Assembly (NCBI GenBank): GCA_964505975.1
Contig: CAZDLW010000050.1
Coordinates: forward strand, 1 to 24,954
Length of the DNA stretch: 24,954 bases
Direction of reading: 5' to 3'
From: Gp6-AA40 sp964505975
GTDB lineage: Bacteria > Acidobacteriota > Vicinamibacteria > Vicinamibacterales > UBA2999
A program made the translations under genes and the position numbers. The notes below the pieces were generated by a model that saw only the letters and a list, made by a program, of their open reading frames with translations, was not told the origin of the DNA and searched no databases. Positions 1-7,679 of the stretch are shown piece by piece. Each line of letters begins with the position of its first letter. Position 1 is the first letter of the stretch.

Positions 1-397
1 GCTGCGGGGTGCCGCGCTCGAGCCAGTGCGGTGGGGGCGAGGTGGGAGAACTGACCGCGCCGGCAGTCGAGACGTCGACCGTGAAGACGTCGATCGACTC
101 GAAGTCGAGCTCGGCGCGCCGGGCCGCCGCGTCCTGCCGCTCTTTGAACTCCTCGTCGGTGAGCCAGTTTCGCGTCCCGAAGCGCGGGTCGCGCTGCAGC
201 GGAACACCCACCAGCTCGATGCCGGGCCAGATGCCCTCCAGATCGGGATCGCCCCACGGCGTCCTCGGCGGCGTGTACCCAGGGACGGCACCTGGCACCT
301 CGGTGGCAGGAGGCGCCTGGGCGCTGAGCACGGCGCCCGTGAGCGCGAGCGGAATCGCGACGAGCGTGACGATGGCGGAGCGGAGATATACGCACAT
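1..397 (-). CDS. Secreted hypothetical protein, N-terminal part (window-truncated)
   Basis: An open frame reads on the minus strand from ATG at 397 off the left edge of the window, giving 132 codons. A GGAGG ribosome binding site lies about 6 nt upstream. The first ~28 residues form a signal peptide: a hydrophobic stretch after MCVYLRSA ending in LSAQA. The mature part contains TPWGDPDLEGIWPG, a signature of a large family of exported proteins of unknown function common in Acidobacteriota. It is followed by a charged helix-like stretch (TDEEFKERQDAAARRAEL). The C-terminal part is outside the window. Export is well supported; function is unknown. Confidence 0.8.
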   Translation of the reverse strand, partial: MCVYLRSAIVTLVAIPLALTGAVLSAQAPPATEVPGAVPGYTPPRTPWGDPDLEGIWPGIELVGVPLQRDPRFGTRNWLTDEEFKERQDAAARRAELDFESIDVFTVDVSTAGAVSSPTSPPPHWLERGTPQ

Positions 398-433
398 GGG
401 AGACCTCCCTCGAAGTTCTCCGGCCTTGACCCT

Positions 434-454
434 GGGCCGGCTAAAAGCCGGCCC
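434..454. other. Strong 9-bp hairpin in the leader of the secreted-protein gene
   Basis: A perfect 9-bp stem (GGGCCGGCT / AGCCGGCCC) closes an AAA loop. It sits about 35 nt upstream of the ATG at 397 on the minus strand. No T-run follows on either strand, so it is not a classical intrinsic terminator. It could be an mRNA leader structure or a small palindromic repeat. Confidence 0.5.
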
Positions 455-499
455 CCACGTGGACGCGAGGGGCTTCTTCGCCCGGCGTGGAGGAGTTTC

Positions 500-518
500 G
501 TCTCAGGCGGAGCCTCGC
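500..518. repeat. 19-bp dispersed repeat, copy 1
   Basis: GTCTCAGGCGGAGCCTCGC occurs here and again, identical, at 10861-10879. Both copies are intergenic and the flanks differ. A 19-base identity in 25 kb is unlikely by chance, so a dispersed repeat core is likely. Confidence 0.5.
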
Positions 519-561
519 TCGGACAACCCAACGAGGAGTCTGCCGAAGCTCCGGAAAGGAG

Positions 562-1257
562 TCAAGTGCAGGAGGGGCATCGTGTCAAGGGACGGGCATC
601 GACAGGGACGGGCATCGACCGGCTACGGCGAGCCGTTCGAGTCCTTTCAGGAGCACCGCCGGGGACTTCGTGCACCGCGCGCGACTGGATGAGGTGCTCG
701 AACTGACAACGCAATTGGCGGGCAAACGACTCGCTTCGAATCAGTGCGCCTGCCTCGACGTTCCGCTGCTGCGCCCACTCGGTGAAGTTCGCCGACGTCA
801 CGAGTGACACCGCCTCGTCGACGACCACGACTTTCGCGTGCCACGTCGCGCGCCGGTCGAGATTGATATCGAGCGACCGCGGATCGTAGTACACGATCGG
901 CCGGACAGGCCCGGGCCACGACGCACGGAACTTCTCGGCGAAGTCGCGCAGAATCTCGGAGTCGTCTCGCGTGTCGCGATCGCCGCGGCCGACGTGCACG
1001 AACAACTGCACCTCGAGGCCGGGCACCTCGCGCATGCGTTCGGCGAGCGGCCTGAAGACGGTTCGGGCTGCCGGATGACGAGCGTGCTGACGAGCAGTGA
1101 CCGTGTCGCAGACCTGAAGAGCTCGCCGACGACCACCGCGGTGTCGCGGCTGTGCGAGACGGGCCCTTCGGGGCCGGTCCAGACGAGCTCGGCCGCGCCG
1201 TCCAGTGCGACTTCCGCCGCTGTCGCGCGCGCGTCGAGCGGGAGCGCGAGGTGAGAC
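562..1257 (-). pseudogene. Phospholipase-D-like protein remnant (DrmC-like), truncated and frameshifted
   Basis: The minus strand encodes the C-terminal portion of a PLD-superfamily protein in two frames. The upstream piece (about 1257-1070) reads GAAELVWTGPEGPVSHSRDTAVVV followed by an SLLVSTLVI strand. The downstream piece (from about 1068) reads VFRPLAERMREVPGLEVQLF. A frameshift near 1061-1072 separates them. The HKD motif HAKVVVVD lies at 840-817 and is followed by LVTSANFTEWAQQRNVEAG, typical of PLD proteins. The 'TGPE...RDTAVVV' start plus a single HKD motif resembles DrmC, the PLD component of DISARM anti-phage systems; this is a family match from memory. The N-terminal ~50 residues are missing, and no other DISARM gene is in the window. 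The 3' end runs on through a short tandem repeat, so the native stop may be lost. Confidence 0.7.
589..619. repeat. Two-copy tandem repeat, period 16
   Basis: GGGACGGGCATCGAC occurs at 589-603 and 605-619 with one base between. A degenerate third unit (GGAGGGGCATCG) lies at 571-582. It overlaps the 3' tail of the PLD remnant. Confidence 0.6.
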
Positions 1258-1883
1258 GCCTGCATGCCCTCGTTCGACAGCAGCAGATCATCCTGAACAG
1301 CCTGCTGATCAGGAAGGCCAGCCCGCCGGGGCAGGTGCGCGGCTTCAAGCCGGATGGGTCGAATCTGCCTTGGGTGATTGCGGATCTCGAGAAGCGCAGC
1401 CCGGAGCGCCTCCAGGAGTGGATCGCCCACGTACGGACCGCGCTGCCCGATCTGGAGGGCGTCCGCACGATCGAGCGGCCCGACGACAAGCACCGATACC
1501 TCGTGCTCCGGTATCAGGGTGGGCTGGACGTGCCCTCGTGGATGGCGTCGGACGGCACGCTCCGGCTGCTCACGCTCACGCTGCCGGCGTATCTCCAGGA
1601 CTTCCGGGGCGTCTACCTGATTGAAGAGCCGGAGAACGGCATCCTTCCTCGCGCGGTCGAGACGATGTACCAGTCGCTGGCCTCTGTGTACGACGCACAG
1701 ATCCTGCTGGCGACGCACTCGCCGGTCATCCTGAGCGTCGTGGAACCGGGCGACGTCCTGTGCTTTGCGAAGACGTCCGAAGGCGCCACGGACATCGTCA
1801 AGGGCAGCGAGCACCCGCATCTGCGCGAGTGGCGCGGCGAGACGAACTTCTCCGTGCTCTTCGCCGCTGGCGTCCTGGGGTAA
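1245..1883 (+). pseudogene. AAA ATPase (SMC/RecF/OLD-like) C-terminal remnant
   Basis: This is the C-terminal half of an AAA family ATPase. The recognisable sequence starts near 1275 (ILNSLLIRKASPPG) and ends at TAA 1881-1883. It carries an ABC-signature-like stretch SDGTLRLLTLTLP (1548-1586), a Walker B-like YLIEEPENG (1614-1640) and the switch histidine in ATHSP (1710-1724). No Walker A is present. The open frame continues upstream to 1152, but those codons are antisense to the PLD remnant and do not look like ATPase sequence. The intact family is roughly twice as long. A partner-gene remnant follows 10 nt downstream. Such ATPase/partner pairs occur in defence islands. Probably non-functional. 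Confidence 0.8.
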
Positions 1884-1893
1884 GTGCCGCCCC

Positions 1894-2348
1894 ATGAAGG
1901 ACCTCGTTGCGCTCGTTGCCGACAAGAACTATAGAGTTCGGCCTGCGCGGTGTGCTGGCACGCCCACGGTGACCTCGGGATCCGACCAATCGAACACGCT
2001 ATCCTCGTGCATCCCGAGCGGGACCCCGGCTGCCTGCTGCGTTCGCACGACTTCCTCAGGCCGTTTCACAAGGAGTACGACAAGGCGCTCGTGCTCTTCG
2101 ACCGGGAGGGCAGCGGGCGCGAGCACCAGAGCGCCGTTGAGATCGCCCGATTCGTCGAGGAACGTCTTCTCGCAGGTTCCGGTTGGGCCGGTCGTGCCGG
2201 CGTCGTGCGCGCGACCAACGAACGTGCCCGTGCCCGTGTGCGTGCCCATGCCCGGCTGCGTGGTACGCCGCGCCAGCCAAGCTGGTCTGTCGGCACCCAG
2301 TACCGGGCACGGTGCGGTACGCCCGCCGCCTGCCGGCAGCTGCGATGA
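1894..2348 (+). pseudogene. Remnant of the ATPase-linked partner protein (frameshifted)
   Basis: ATG 1894 starts MKDLVALVADKN, the usual start of a protein family encoded directly after ATPases like the upstream one. The frame breaks at about 1930 (one base shifts it to IEFGLRGVLARP) and again near 1967, resuming as DLGIRPIEHAILVHPERDPG and DKALVLFDREGSGRE. After about residue 100 (near 2200) the similarity fades into a GTGCCC-rich short repeat (2225-2253), and the frame stops at 2348. Family members are, as I recall, about 200 residues or more, so the 3' half seems lost. The LVALVADKN start and the LVLFDREG strand suggest a nuclease-like acidic core, but this is inference. Confidence 0.65.
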
Positions 2349-2368
2349 TCCTCCGGAGGCAGACGCAC

Positions 2369-3460
2369 ATGAAGATCCCCTTCGCTGCAGTGGTGGTCGC
2401 TGGGGGGCTGGCTGTTCCTCCCCCCGGTCGCGGCGGCCTGTTCCTGCTACGGCCCCGTCGGATCCCTGTGTCGCCGTCAACGCGGCTGATGCCGGTGTTC
2501 GTCGGTCGCGTTACGCACGTCGACCGCGGTTCGTCCGAACCGTCGAGTCCTTGTCCCACAGTGGCTCGCTTCGACGTGGTGGAGGTCCTGCGTGGGACCG
2601 TTCCCGATGTCGTCGAGCTCCGCGCAGTGGAGGCGGCGCATCCTGCATCCTTGGCTTTCAGGCGGATCGTTACTACGTCGTGTATGCGTGCTCCCGCGAA
2701 GGCATGCTGGAGGCCGGGCTGTGCAGCCGGCGGGTGAGCTCGCCGACCGGAGACACGACGTCGATATCCTGCGTGGGCGTATGGGACGAGACACGGCGGT
2801 GCCGCGCCTGGCAGGGCGGATTACCGAGGCACGACAACTCGTCGACGGCCGTCTGGGTTCGGAGGCGATGCCGTTGGCAGGAGTCACCGTCACCGCACGG
2901 AGCGGCACCGCCGTGCACCGTGCCGTCACGGGTTCCGACGGCCGCTTTGTGTTCATGAACGTGCCTGCGGGTGAGTACACGGTCACGACCGAGCTGTCGA
3001 GAACCTACGAGCAGGTCTGGGGACAGGACGTGGTCGTCAGGCTCGGGTGCTACGGCGAAGTCAACACCGGCGTGACTCGCGTGCGGCTGCAAGGGACGCT
3101 GGCGCGGGGAGACGGCACTCCGGAGTCCATGCCGATGACGGTTCATGCCTTTGCCATCGACCGATCACAACGTACGCCGTCGACGGATCGGAGCACCCGC
3201 ACCTACGTGGAGCGCGACGGGAGATGGAAGTTCCGGGCCTGCCGCCTGGCGAGTACCTGATACACGTCGGCGTCGAGACCGGCAGCCGCTGGGACCCCAT
3301 CCGGATCCCGTTCTGGTATCCGGCGGCCGCCAGGCCGGAGGACGCAGCCATCGTCCGGATTGGCGCGAGCACCCGAGCGGTCCGTCTGGGCGAGCAGGAC
3401 CTCGAGCTCGTGATCAGCGGCGGTCATCCGGGCGATGCCATTCCTGTGCGTCGCCGTTGA
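2369..3460 (+). pseudogene. Exported NTR/TIMP-like plus carboxypeptidase-regulatory-like protein, multiply frameshifted
   Basis: ATG 2369 follows a GGAGG site (2354-2358). The start reads MKIPFAAVVVAGG and, after a shift at a G-run (2400-2406), WLFLPPVAAACSCYGPVGS, a signal peptide followed by a CxC start. Further pieces are AVNAADA, then VFVGRVTHVDRG...ARFDVVEVLRGTVPDVVELR, GGASCILGFQADRYYVVYACS, GELADRRHDVDILRGRMG, a beta-sandwich stretch LAGVTVTARSG...SDGRFVFMNVPAGEYTVT, and finally LPPGEYLIHVGVETGSRWDP to TGA 3460. The cysteine-rich first part resembles the NTR/TIMP-like OB fold, and the second the carboxypeptidase regulatory-like fold. At least six frame changes (about 2405, 2470, 2490, 2630, 2725, 3232) are needed to read it through. 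Most change a single base. Confidence 0.75.
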
Positions 3461-3529
3461 AGATGATCCCGGTCCCGGCAGGTCACAACCCGCAGGGCCC
3501 GGCGGGTACGTTCCCCTCGACTTGCGTCG

Positions 3530-3552
3530 GTCCTGAGCGTCAGTCGAAGGAC
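3530..3552. repeat. Short imperfect palindrome of a common dispersed type
   Basis: GTCCTGAGCG...TCGAAGGAC has complementary ends (GTCCT/AGGAC). It resembles short palindromic repeats seen between genes in many GC-rich bacteria. It lies in the 263-nt spacer between the broken exported-protein gene and pgk, where no gene is evident. Confidence 0.35.
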
Positions 3553-3723
3553 AAAGCCGGAGCCCGTGGCCGGTTCGGGTCGAACTCACACCGTGGCTAC
3601 CTGCGTACGTGAAATACGATGGGCAGAGGACATGCGTCTACTTTTGGAACCAAGTGTTCCGGGATCAGAGTAATTCGCGGGTGGTCGCGGAGTTGCCCGG
3701 CGGTGACGCTGCAGGCTGTCGCC

Positions 3724-4974
3724 TTATCGAGAATCCCTCTCGGAGGCCTTTTCCATGGCAGCGATGAGGGGGAGAGTCTTGCCCGAGAGGTACCTCACCA
3801 TAGCGCCTCCGGCTGTACATACGTAATCGATGTCGGCAAGATCGATGAACTTCGCAGCTGCAGCCACGGTGTCACCTCCGCCAATAACCGAATAGCCGGG
3901 TGCGGCGGCAATCGCCTTCCAAATAGCGCGTGTACCTTCCTCGTATAGGGATTCTTCATACACGCCCGCAGGTCCATTGACAAAGATGGTTCCTGCGTCA
4001 CTGATGATCCGTTGATATTCCGCGATGGTCCTTCTTCCGATGTCCTTGTACATGTGGCTGGCCGGCAATTCTTCGATCGAAATTTCCCGGCGTTCTCCGT
4101 CGGCTGCATAGGCAAGGTCCCGGGGGACTTCGATCTTTCCTGGGAAAGCGGCAAGGTAAGACTTGGAATCGTCAACGAAGACATCCAACTGACGGTCCCT
4201 CAAGAAGCGCTCCTTTGCATCACCCAGTTTACAACCCTGGGCAAGCAAAAAGATTTCGCCGGTAACCCCGCACGTGAGTATCTTGTCTGCGGTGCCGCGC
4301 TCGAGCACCTGCTTCATCATGCCAAACGCATCCGAAATTTTTGCGCCGCCGAGCACGAACACGCTGGGATGATCCGGCGCCTTCATGACCTTGTCGAGTG
4401 CGGCAACTTCCTTGAAAAGCAGGTCGCCCGCGGCCGTGGGCTTCAACTCCTGGAATGCGACCATGGACGGCGCGTTACGATGTGCAGCCGCGAAGGCGTC
4501 ATTCACATAGTAATCCACAAGCGGAGCCAACCCGCGGACGAGGTACGTGTCCAGCATCCCACTTGGCTGCAGCTTGACGGCGTTCTCGAAAGTGGAGACC
4601 TCTTCGCAGAGATATCTCAAGTTGCCGAGCAGTATGGCCTCTCCCGGCTCGAGCCCCCTGATCCTTTCCTGCGCCGCTGGGCCGGCGACATCGTCGAGAT
4701 AGGCGACAGGCCTCCCCACGTGCACCGACAAACGCTCGGCGTGCTCCTGCATTGGAATCAGGTTCTGGTAGTCGAGTGTGTCGCCCTGATGGGCTATGAT
4801 GGCCAGCTTTGCGCCGGCCTCCAGCAACTTCCTGACGGTCGGCACACTCTCACGAATCCGGTTCTCGTTGACGATACGCTTTGTTGCCGGATCGATTGGA
4901 GAGTTGATATCAAGTCTCAGAAGGACGGTCTTGCCCTTGAAGACGAAGTCTTCAAGGGCCTTCATCCTAGGCAT
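3724..4974 (-). CDS. pgk: Phosphoglycerate kinase, archaeal-like
   Basis: This 416-residue protein interconverts 1,3-bisphosphoglycerate + ADP and 3-phosphoglycerate + ATP in the cytoplasm. Visible PGK motifs are RLDINSP (20-26, canonical DxNVP), GGAKISD (209-215), NGPAGVYE (333-340) and GGGDT (365-369) of the nucleotide site. The substrate-binding 'SHLGRP' segment is replaced by AHQGDTLDYQN (61-71), closer to the archaeal 'HQSRP' form. ATG 4974 overlaps the GAPDH stop by 8 nt; ATG 4965, just after that stop, is the alternative. Neither has a strong ribosome binding site, which suggests translational coupling. The gene is the last of a minus-strand cluster with GAPDH and looks intact. Confidence 0.92.
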   Translation of the reverse strand: MPRMKALEDFVFKGKTVLLRLDINSPIDPATKRIVNENRIRESVPTVRKLLEAGAKLAIIAHQGDTLDYQNLIPMQEHAERLSVHVGRPVAYLDDVAGPAAQERIRGLEPGEAILLGNLRYLCEEVSTFENAVKLQPSGMLDTYLVRGLAPLVDYYVNDAFAAAHRNAPSMVAFQELKPTAAGDLLFKEVAALDKVMKAPDHPSVFVLGGAKISDAFGMMKQVLERGTADKILTCGVTGEIFLLAQGCKLGDAKERFLRDRQLDVFVDDSKSYLAAFPGKIEVPRDLAYAADGERREISIEELPASHMYKDIGRRTIAEYQRIISDAGTIFVNGPAGVYEESLYEEGTRAIWKAIAAAPGYSVIGGGDTVAAAAKFIDLADIDYVCTAGGAMVRYLSGKTLPLIAAMEKASERDSR

Positions 4975-6022
4975 GAACGGGCTGCCCTGCGTGTTTTGCC
5001 ACCTTCCAGTAAGGCAATCCAAGGTACTGATTCGTCTGCCCCACAGCCTTCAGCCGGTCGGTCTCCATTCCCATAGCGGCGCGAATCGCGTCGATGGTTT
5101 CGGGAATGGTCACGGATTCTTGCGGGATGTGGATGCCGAACATAATCTCTCTTCCGCTCTTGACGAACGTGTCCTCCCATGCCATGACTTCATACAGGTC
5201 GCCCCGCGGATGACCCAGGTCTCTTCCGTATTTGAAGACTGAGGCATTTCCGAGAAATCCTTCGGCAATCGATACCAGTCGAATCCGGTCGTGTGCGGCC
5301 AGAAGCTCCTTGGCGGCATTGACGGAAAGATCTTTCTTGGGCGTCATCAGGACGGAGATGAAGTGGCCATGCGTGATCGGCGTATGCACCAGCAAGCCGG
5401 TTGCCTCGACGTGAGGCATGATGGTCATGAGGTCCACCGCCTGGTGATTCGGCGCCTTATCGACCTGCAGAGCATTGACCAAGCCCCGGTGATAGTCGCC
5501 AGGATCGGCGACGCGTCTGACGATCGTGACCACGACGCGCTCGACGCCGACAGCACGATCCAGGCAATCAACCGTGCGAATGAGACCGGTCGTATTACAG
5601 GATGTCAGCTTGAGAAACGCTTGGTTCAGGCCCTTCTCGTAATTGGCGTATCCATGGAAAAAGACGTCGGCGATGTCATCCTTCTCACCACCCTGAAAGA
5701 CGGCTTTCTTGCCATGTTCCTGGTACAGCTTCTTGTTCTTCGCGCCCACGCCAGCCGAGGTGGCATCGAGAACGATATCCACACTGGGCAAGATCTCTTG
5801 CAACGTGCCTGATATCGGGATACCAGCTGCCTCCATGTCAGCCCTGGCGCCATCGAACGCTGCGTAAAGCTGGTACGGCATGCCTCTATCCCTGAGCGCC
5901 CGGATGCTCAACGTGGGCGCCGCGTCGACGACGCCAACCAGCTCCATGTCCTTTTGCAGTGCGACTCCATCGGCGAGCCGCTGTCCTATTACGCCGTAGC
6001 CGACAACGAGCACCTTGACCAT
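4967..6022 (-). CDS. gap: Type II (archaeal-type) glyceraldehyde-3-phosphate dehydrogenase
   Basis: This 351-residue protein oxidises glyceraldehyde-3-phosphate to 1,3-bisphosphoglycerate with NAD(P)+. It has the Rossmann start VLVVGYGVIGQRLADGVALQ (4-23) and the catalytic cysteine in SCNTTGL (C142). The sequence and length match the phosphorylating GAPDH of Archaea, not the common bacterial GapA (whose motif is ASCTTNC). Other family segments are LDATSAGVGAKNKKLY and VVTIVRRVADPGDYHRG. A GAGG site lies 9 nt upstream of ATG 6022. The next gene, pgk, overlaps by 8 nt and catalyses the next reaction, so the two form an operon. The direction of flux cannot be read from the sequence. Confidence 0.93.
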   Translation of the reverse strand: MVKVLVVGYGVIGQRLADGVALQKDMELVGVVDAAPTLSIRALRDRGMPYQLYAAFDGARADMEAAGIPISGTLQEILPSVDIVLDATSAGVGAKNKKLYQEHGKKAVFQGGEKDDIADVFFHGYANYEKGLNQAFLKLTSCNTTGLIRTVDCLDRAVGVERVVVTIVRRVADPGDYHRGLVNALQVDKAPNHQAVDLMTIMPHVEATGLLVHTPITHGHFISVLMTPKKDLSVNAAKELLAAHDRIRLVSIAEGFLGNASVFKYGRDLGHPRGDLYEVMAWEDTFVKSGREIMFGIHIPQESVTIPETIDAIRAAMGMETDRLKAVGQTNQYLGLPYWKVAKHAGQPVHA

Positions 6023-6113
6023 TTCGAATAACCTCGCAGTATCTGACAGGCGACGGGGAAGACCCGCCGCCCTGGATGAGGCGCACGACCGGGACTCGGC
6101 CCGGAGTCCGAAA

Positions 6114-7346
6114 TCAATAACTCATGCCGCAGCCGAACAGGACGTCTCTGGGGAACTTCGTAATGACCTCCACGCCGGTCTCGGTGACGACCAGCTCGTC
6201 CTCCAGCCGCACGCCGTCATAGCCCTGGCCGTAATACGTCTCCAAGGCGAAGACCATCCCCGGCTCGATGTCGACGGGGTGCTCCATGCTGTACGCCCGG
6301 GAGATAACCGGGAACTCCCACAAACCCACGCCGATGCCATGCCCGTATTGCAGGCCGAAGACCTCGATCTCAGACTTCGCCCCCATGGTCTTGGCGTCGG
6401 GCCAGACCTTCGCGATGTCCGCGGTGGTCACGCCGGGCTTGGTGGCTTCTATGCCTGCGTTCTGATACTCCAGGCAGCGCTTGTGGATGTCCAGCTGCTT
6501 CTGATTGGGCTTGCCGCAGCAGAAACAACGGTACACGCAGGTGTGGTAGCCGTTGTACAGGCACACGATGTCCATGAAGATCATGTCGCCGGGCTGGATC
6601 AGCCGATCCGAGCTCAAGTGCGGATGGGGATGGGTGCGGTTGCCGCTGGTCACCTGCACGTTGTGCACCCACTGCGCGCCCAGGCGGTGCATTTCGTGCG
6701 ACGCCGCCGCCTGGAGGTCGTTCTCCTTCATCCCGGGCGCGATGGTCGAGGCGATCTTGTGAAACGCCCCGTCCACGATGGCCGCGGCGTGCTTCAGACA
6801 CATGATCTCGTCTTCGTTCTTGATGGCACGCGCGTACTGCATCACGCCCTGCCCGTCGGTGATCTTGTACCCGTTCTCGATCAGCGCCAGGATGATCTGC
6901 GACTCGACGATGTCGACGCCGATCCGGATCTGCTCCTTCTTGAGGTTGTGGTTGGCCAGCACCATGTCGAGGTCTTTCAGGAATCCCTCGTAGCACTTCC
7001 ACGCCATGGGCAGCGCGCCCTGCATGGTGCCGTGGGCGGGGAACGCGTAGTCCGCGATCCAGGGGCAGTAGAGCTTCTCCGCCGCGACCTCGGAGCCGAA
7101 ACCGAATATGTGGGGGTATCCATTGCGGGGCACGATGGAGTAGCGCCCCATGTTGTCAACCTCCGGCGAGGCTACGGCGGTGGAGGTCGCGTAGCGCTTG
7201 TTGCCCGTCTCGAACAGCACCAGGCAGTCGACATCGAACTCGTCCATGTACTTCTTGATGCGGGAAACCCGGTACTCCCGCATGCGGTCCATATCCATCC
7301 GCTGCTCGTAGTCCACCTGCGCCATGCCATGCGTGCCGACTCTCAC
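6114..7346 (-). CDS. M24 pita-bread-fold protein (peptidase-like, one metal ligand altered)
   Basis: This 410-residue protein is of the creatinase/Xaa-Pro aminopeptidase type. An N-terminal creatinase-like domain (~20-165; e.g. DVDCLVLFETGNKRY) is followed by an M24 domain (~170-400). Expected ligands are visible at D259 (MIFMDI), H336 (YGHGIGV), E369 (FALETYY) and E382 (GVRLEDE). The second aspartate, normally in 'GYxxDxxR', is C270 (GYHTCVYRC), and a CFCCGK cluster follows. Activity could thus be an altered hydrolase or lyase. The chosen start is GTG 7346, 7 nt after AGGAGG (7354-7359). A longer frame to 7514 would translate a palindromic repeat and is rejected. The GAPDH gene starts 91 nt downstream. 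Confidence 0.88.
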   Translation of the reverse strand: MRVGTHGMAQVDYEQRMDMDRMREYRVSRIKKYMDEFDVDCLVLFETGNKRYATSTAVASPEVDNMGRYSIVPRNGYPHIFGFGSEVAAEKLYCPWIADYAFPAHGTMQGALPMAWKCYEGFLKDLDMVLANHNLKKEQIRIGVDIVESQIILALIENGYKITDGQGVMQYARAIKNEDEIMCLKHAAAIVDGAFHKIASTIAPGMKENDLQAAASHEMHRLGAQWVHNVQVTSGNRTHPHPHLSSDRLIQPGDMIFMDIVCLYNGYHTCVYRCFCCGKPNQKQLDIHKRCLEYQNAGIEATKPGVTTADIAKVWPDAKTMGAKSEIEVFGLQYGHGIGVGLWEFPVISRAYSMEHPVDIEPGMVFALETYYGQGYDGVRLEDELVVTETGVEVITKFPRDVLFGCGMSY

Positions 7347-7353
7347 GATGTAT

Positions 7354-7359
7354 CCTCCT
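7354..7359 (-). promoter_or_regulatory. Ribosome binding site that fixes the GTG start of the M24 gene
   Basis: CCTCCT on the plus strand reads AGGAGG on the minus strand, 7 nt before GTG 7346. The ATGs at 7325 and 7331 lack comparable sites, so GTG is preferred. Confidence 0.7.
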
Positions 7360-7432
7360 CTGGAGTTCCCTGACTCCGTGAATGCTGTCCGTTGAAGGGG
7401 CTGAACGCAGGCCGACTCCAATGACGTTCTTT

Positions 7433-7493
7433 GGACCGCTATGCGGCTCGGAACGCGAATCTTGTACTCGTTCGTTGGTCCGCATAGCGGTCC
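7433..7493. repeat. 61-nt palindromic element, copy 1
   Basis: Perfect 14-bp arms GGACCGCTATGCGG (7433-7446) and CCGCATAGCGGTCC (7480-7493) flank a 33-nt loop. The loop contains GCGAATCTTGTACTCGTT. A second copy at 23225-23284 keeps the arms and this loop core. It lies about 85 nt upstream of the M24 start. Confidence 0.85.
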
Positions 7494-7525
7494 TAGCCGC
7501 GCGGAGCGCGGCAAAGAGTTACTGG

Positions 7526-7580
7526 CAACCAGCCAAGAGGTTCTGCGGGGATATCAAGGGGCGAGCCCCTTGGCTGGTTG
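7526..7580. repeat. Nested inverted repeat
   Basis: Perfect 12-bp arms CAACCAGCCAAG (7526-7537) and CTTGGCTGGTTG (7569-7580) enclose a second hairpin, CAAGGGG / CCCCTTG with a CGAG loop (7555-7572). The inner right arm overlaps the outer right arm by four bases (7569-7572), so the two structures compete. Confidence 0.75.
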
Positions 7581-7679
7581 GACTCCGTCAGACCGCTTGA
7601 AACGTTACACGGTACAACGCGGACCACCGCGAGTCAACGCCCACGCGGATCCCGCGGCGGGCGAGCTCGGGGCGTTCAA

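Noticed and set aside
798..1925. Long minus-strand frame over the ATPase remnant
   Set aside because: Only its end (below about 1257) looks like PLD sequence. The rest is antisense to recognisable ATPase motifs.
2225..2253. GTGCCC short tandem repeat as a CRISPR-like or regulatory array
   Set aside because: It is a short imperfect hexamer run in a decayed gene with no spacing pattern.
6015..7373. Long plus-strand frame opposite the M24 gene
   Set aside because: It is antisense to a conserved enzyme and rich in His/Val/Asp low-complexity sequence.
7433..7493. Integron attC site
   Set aside because: The palindrome lacks the RYYYAAC/GTTRRRY core sites, and there is no integrase or cassette array.
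7347..7514. Longer M24 protein starting at 7514
   Set aside because: The extra 56 residues translate the palindromic repeat and spacer. A clear AGGAGG precedes the GTG at 7346.
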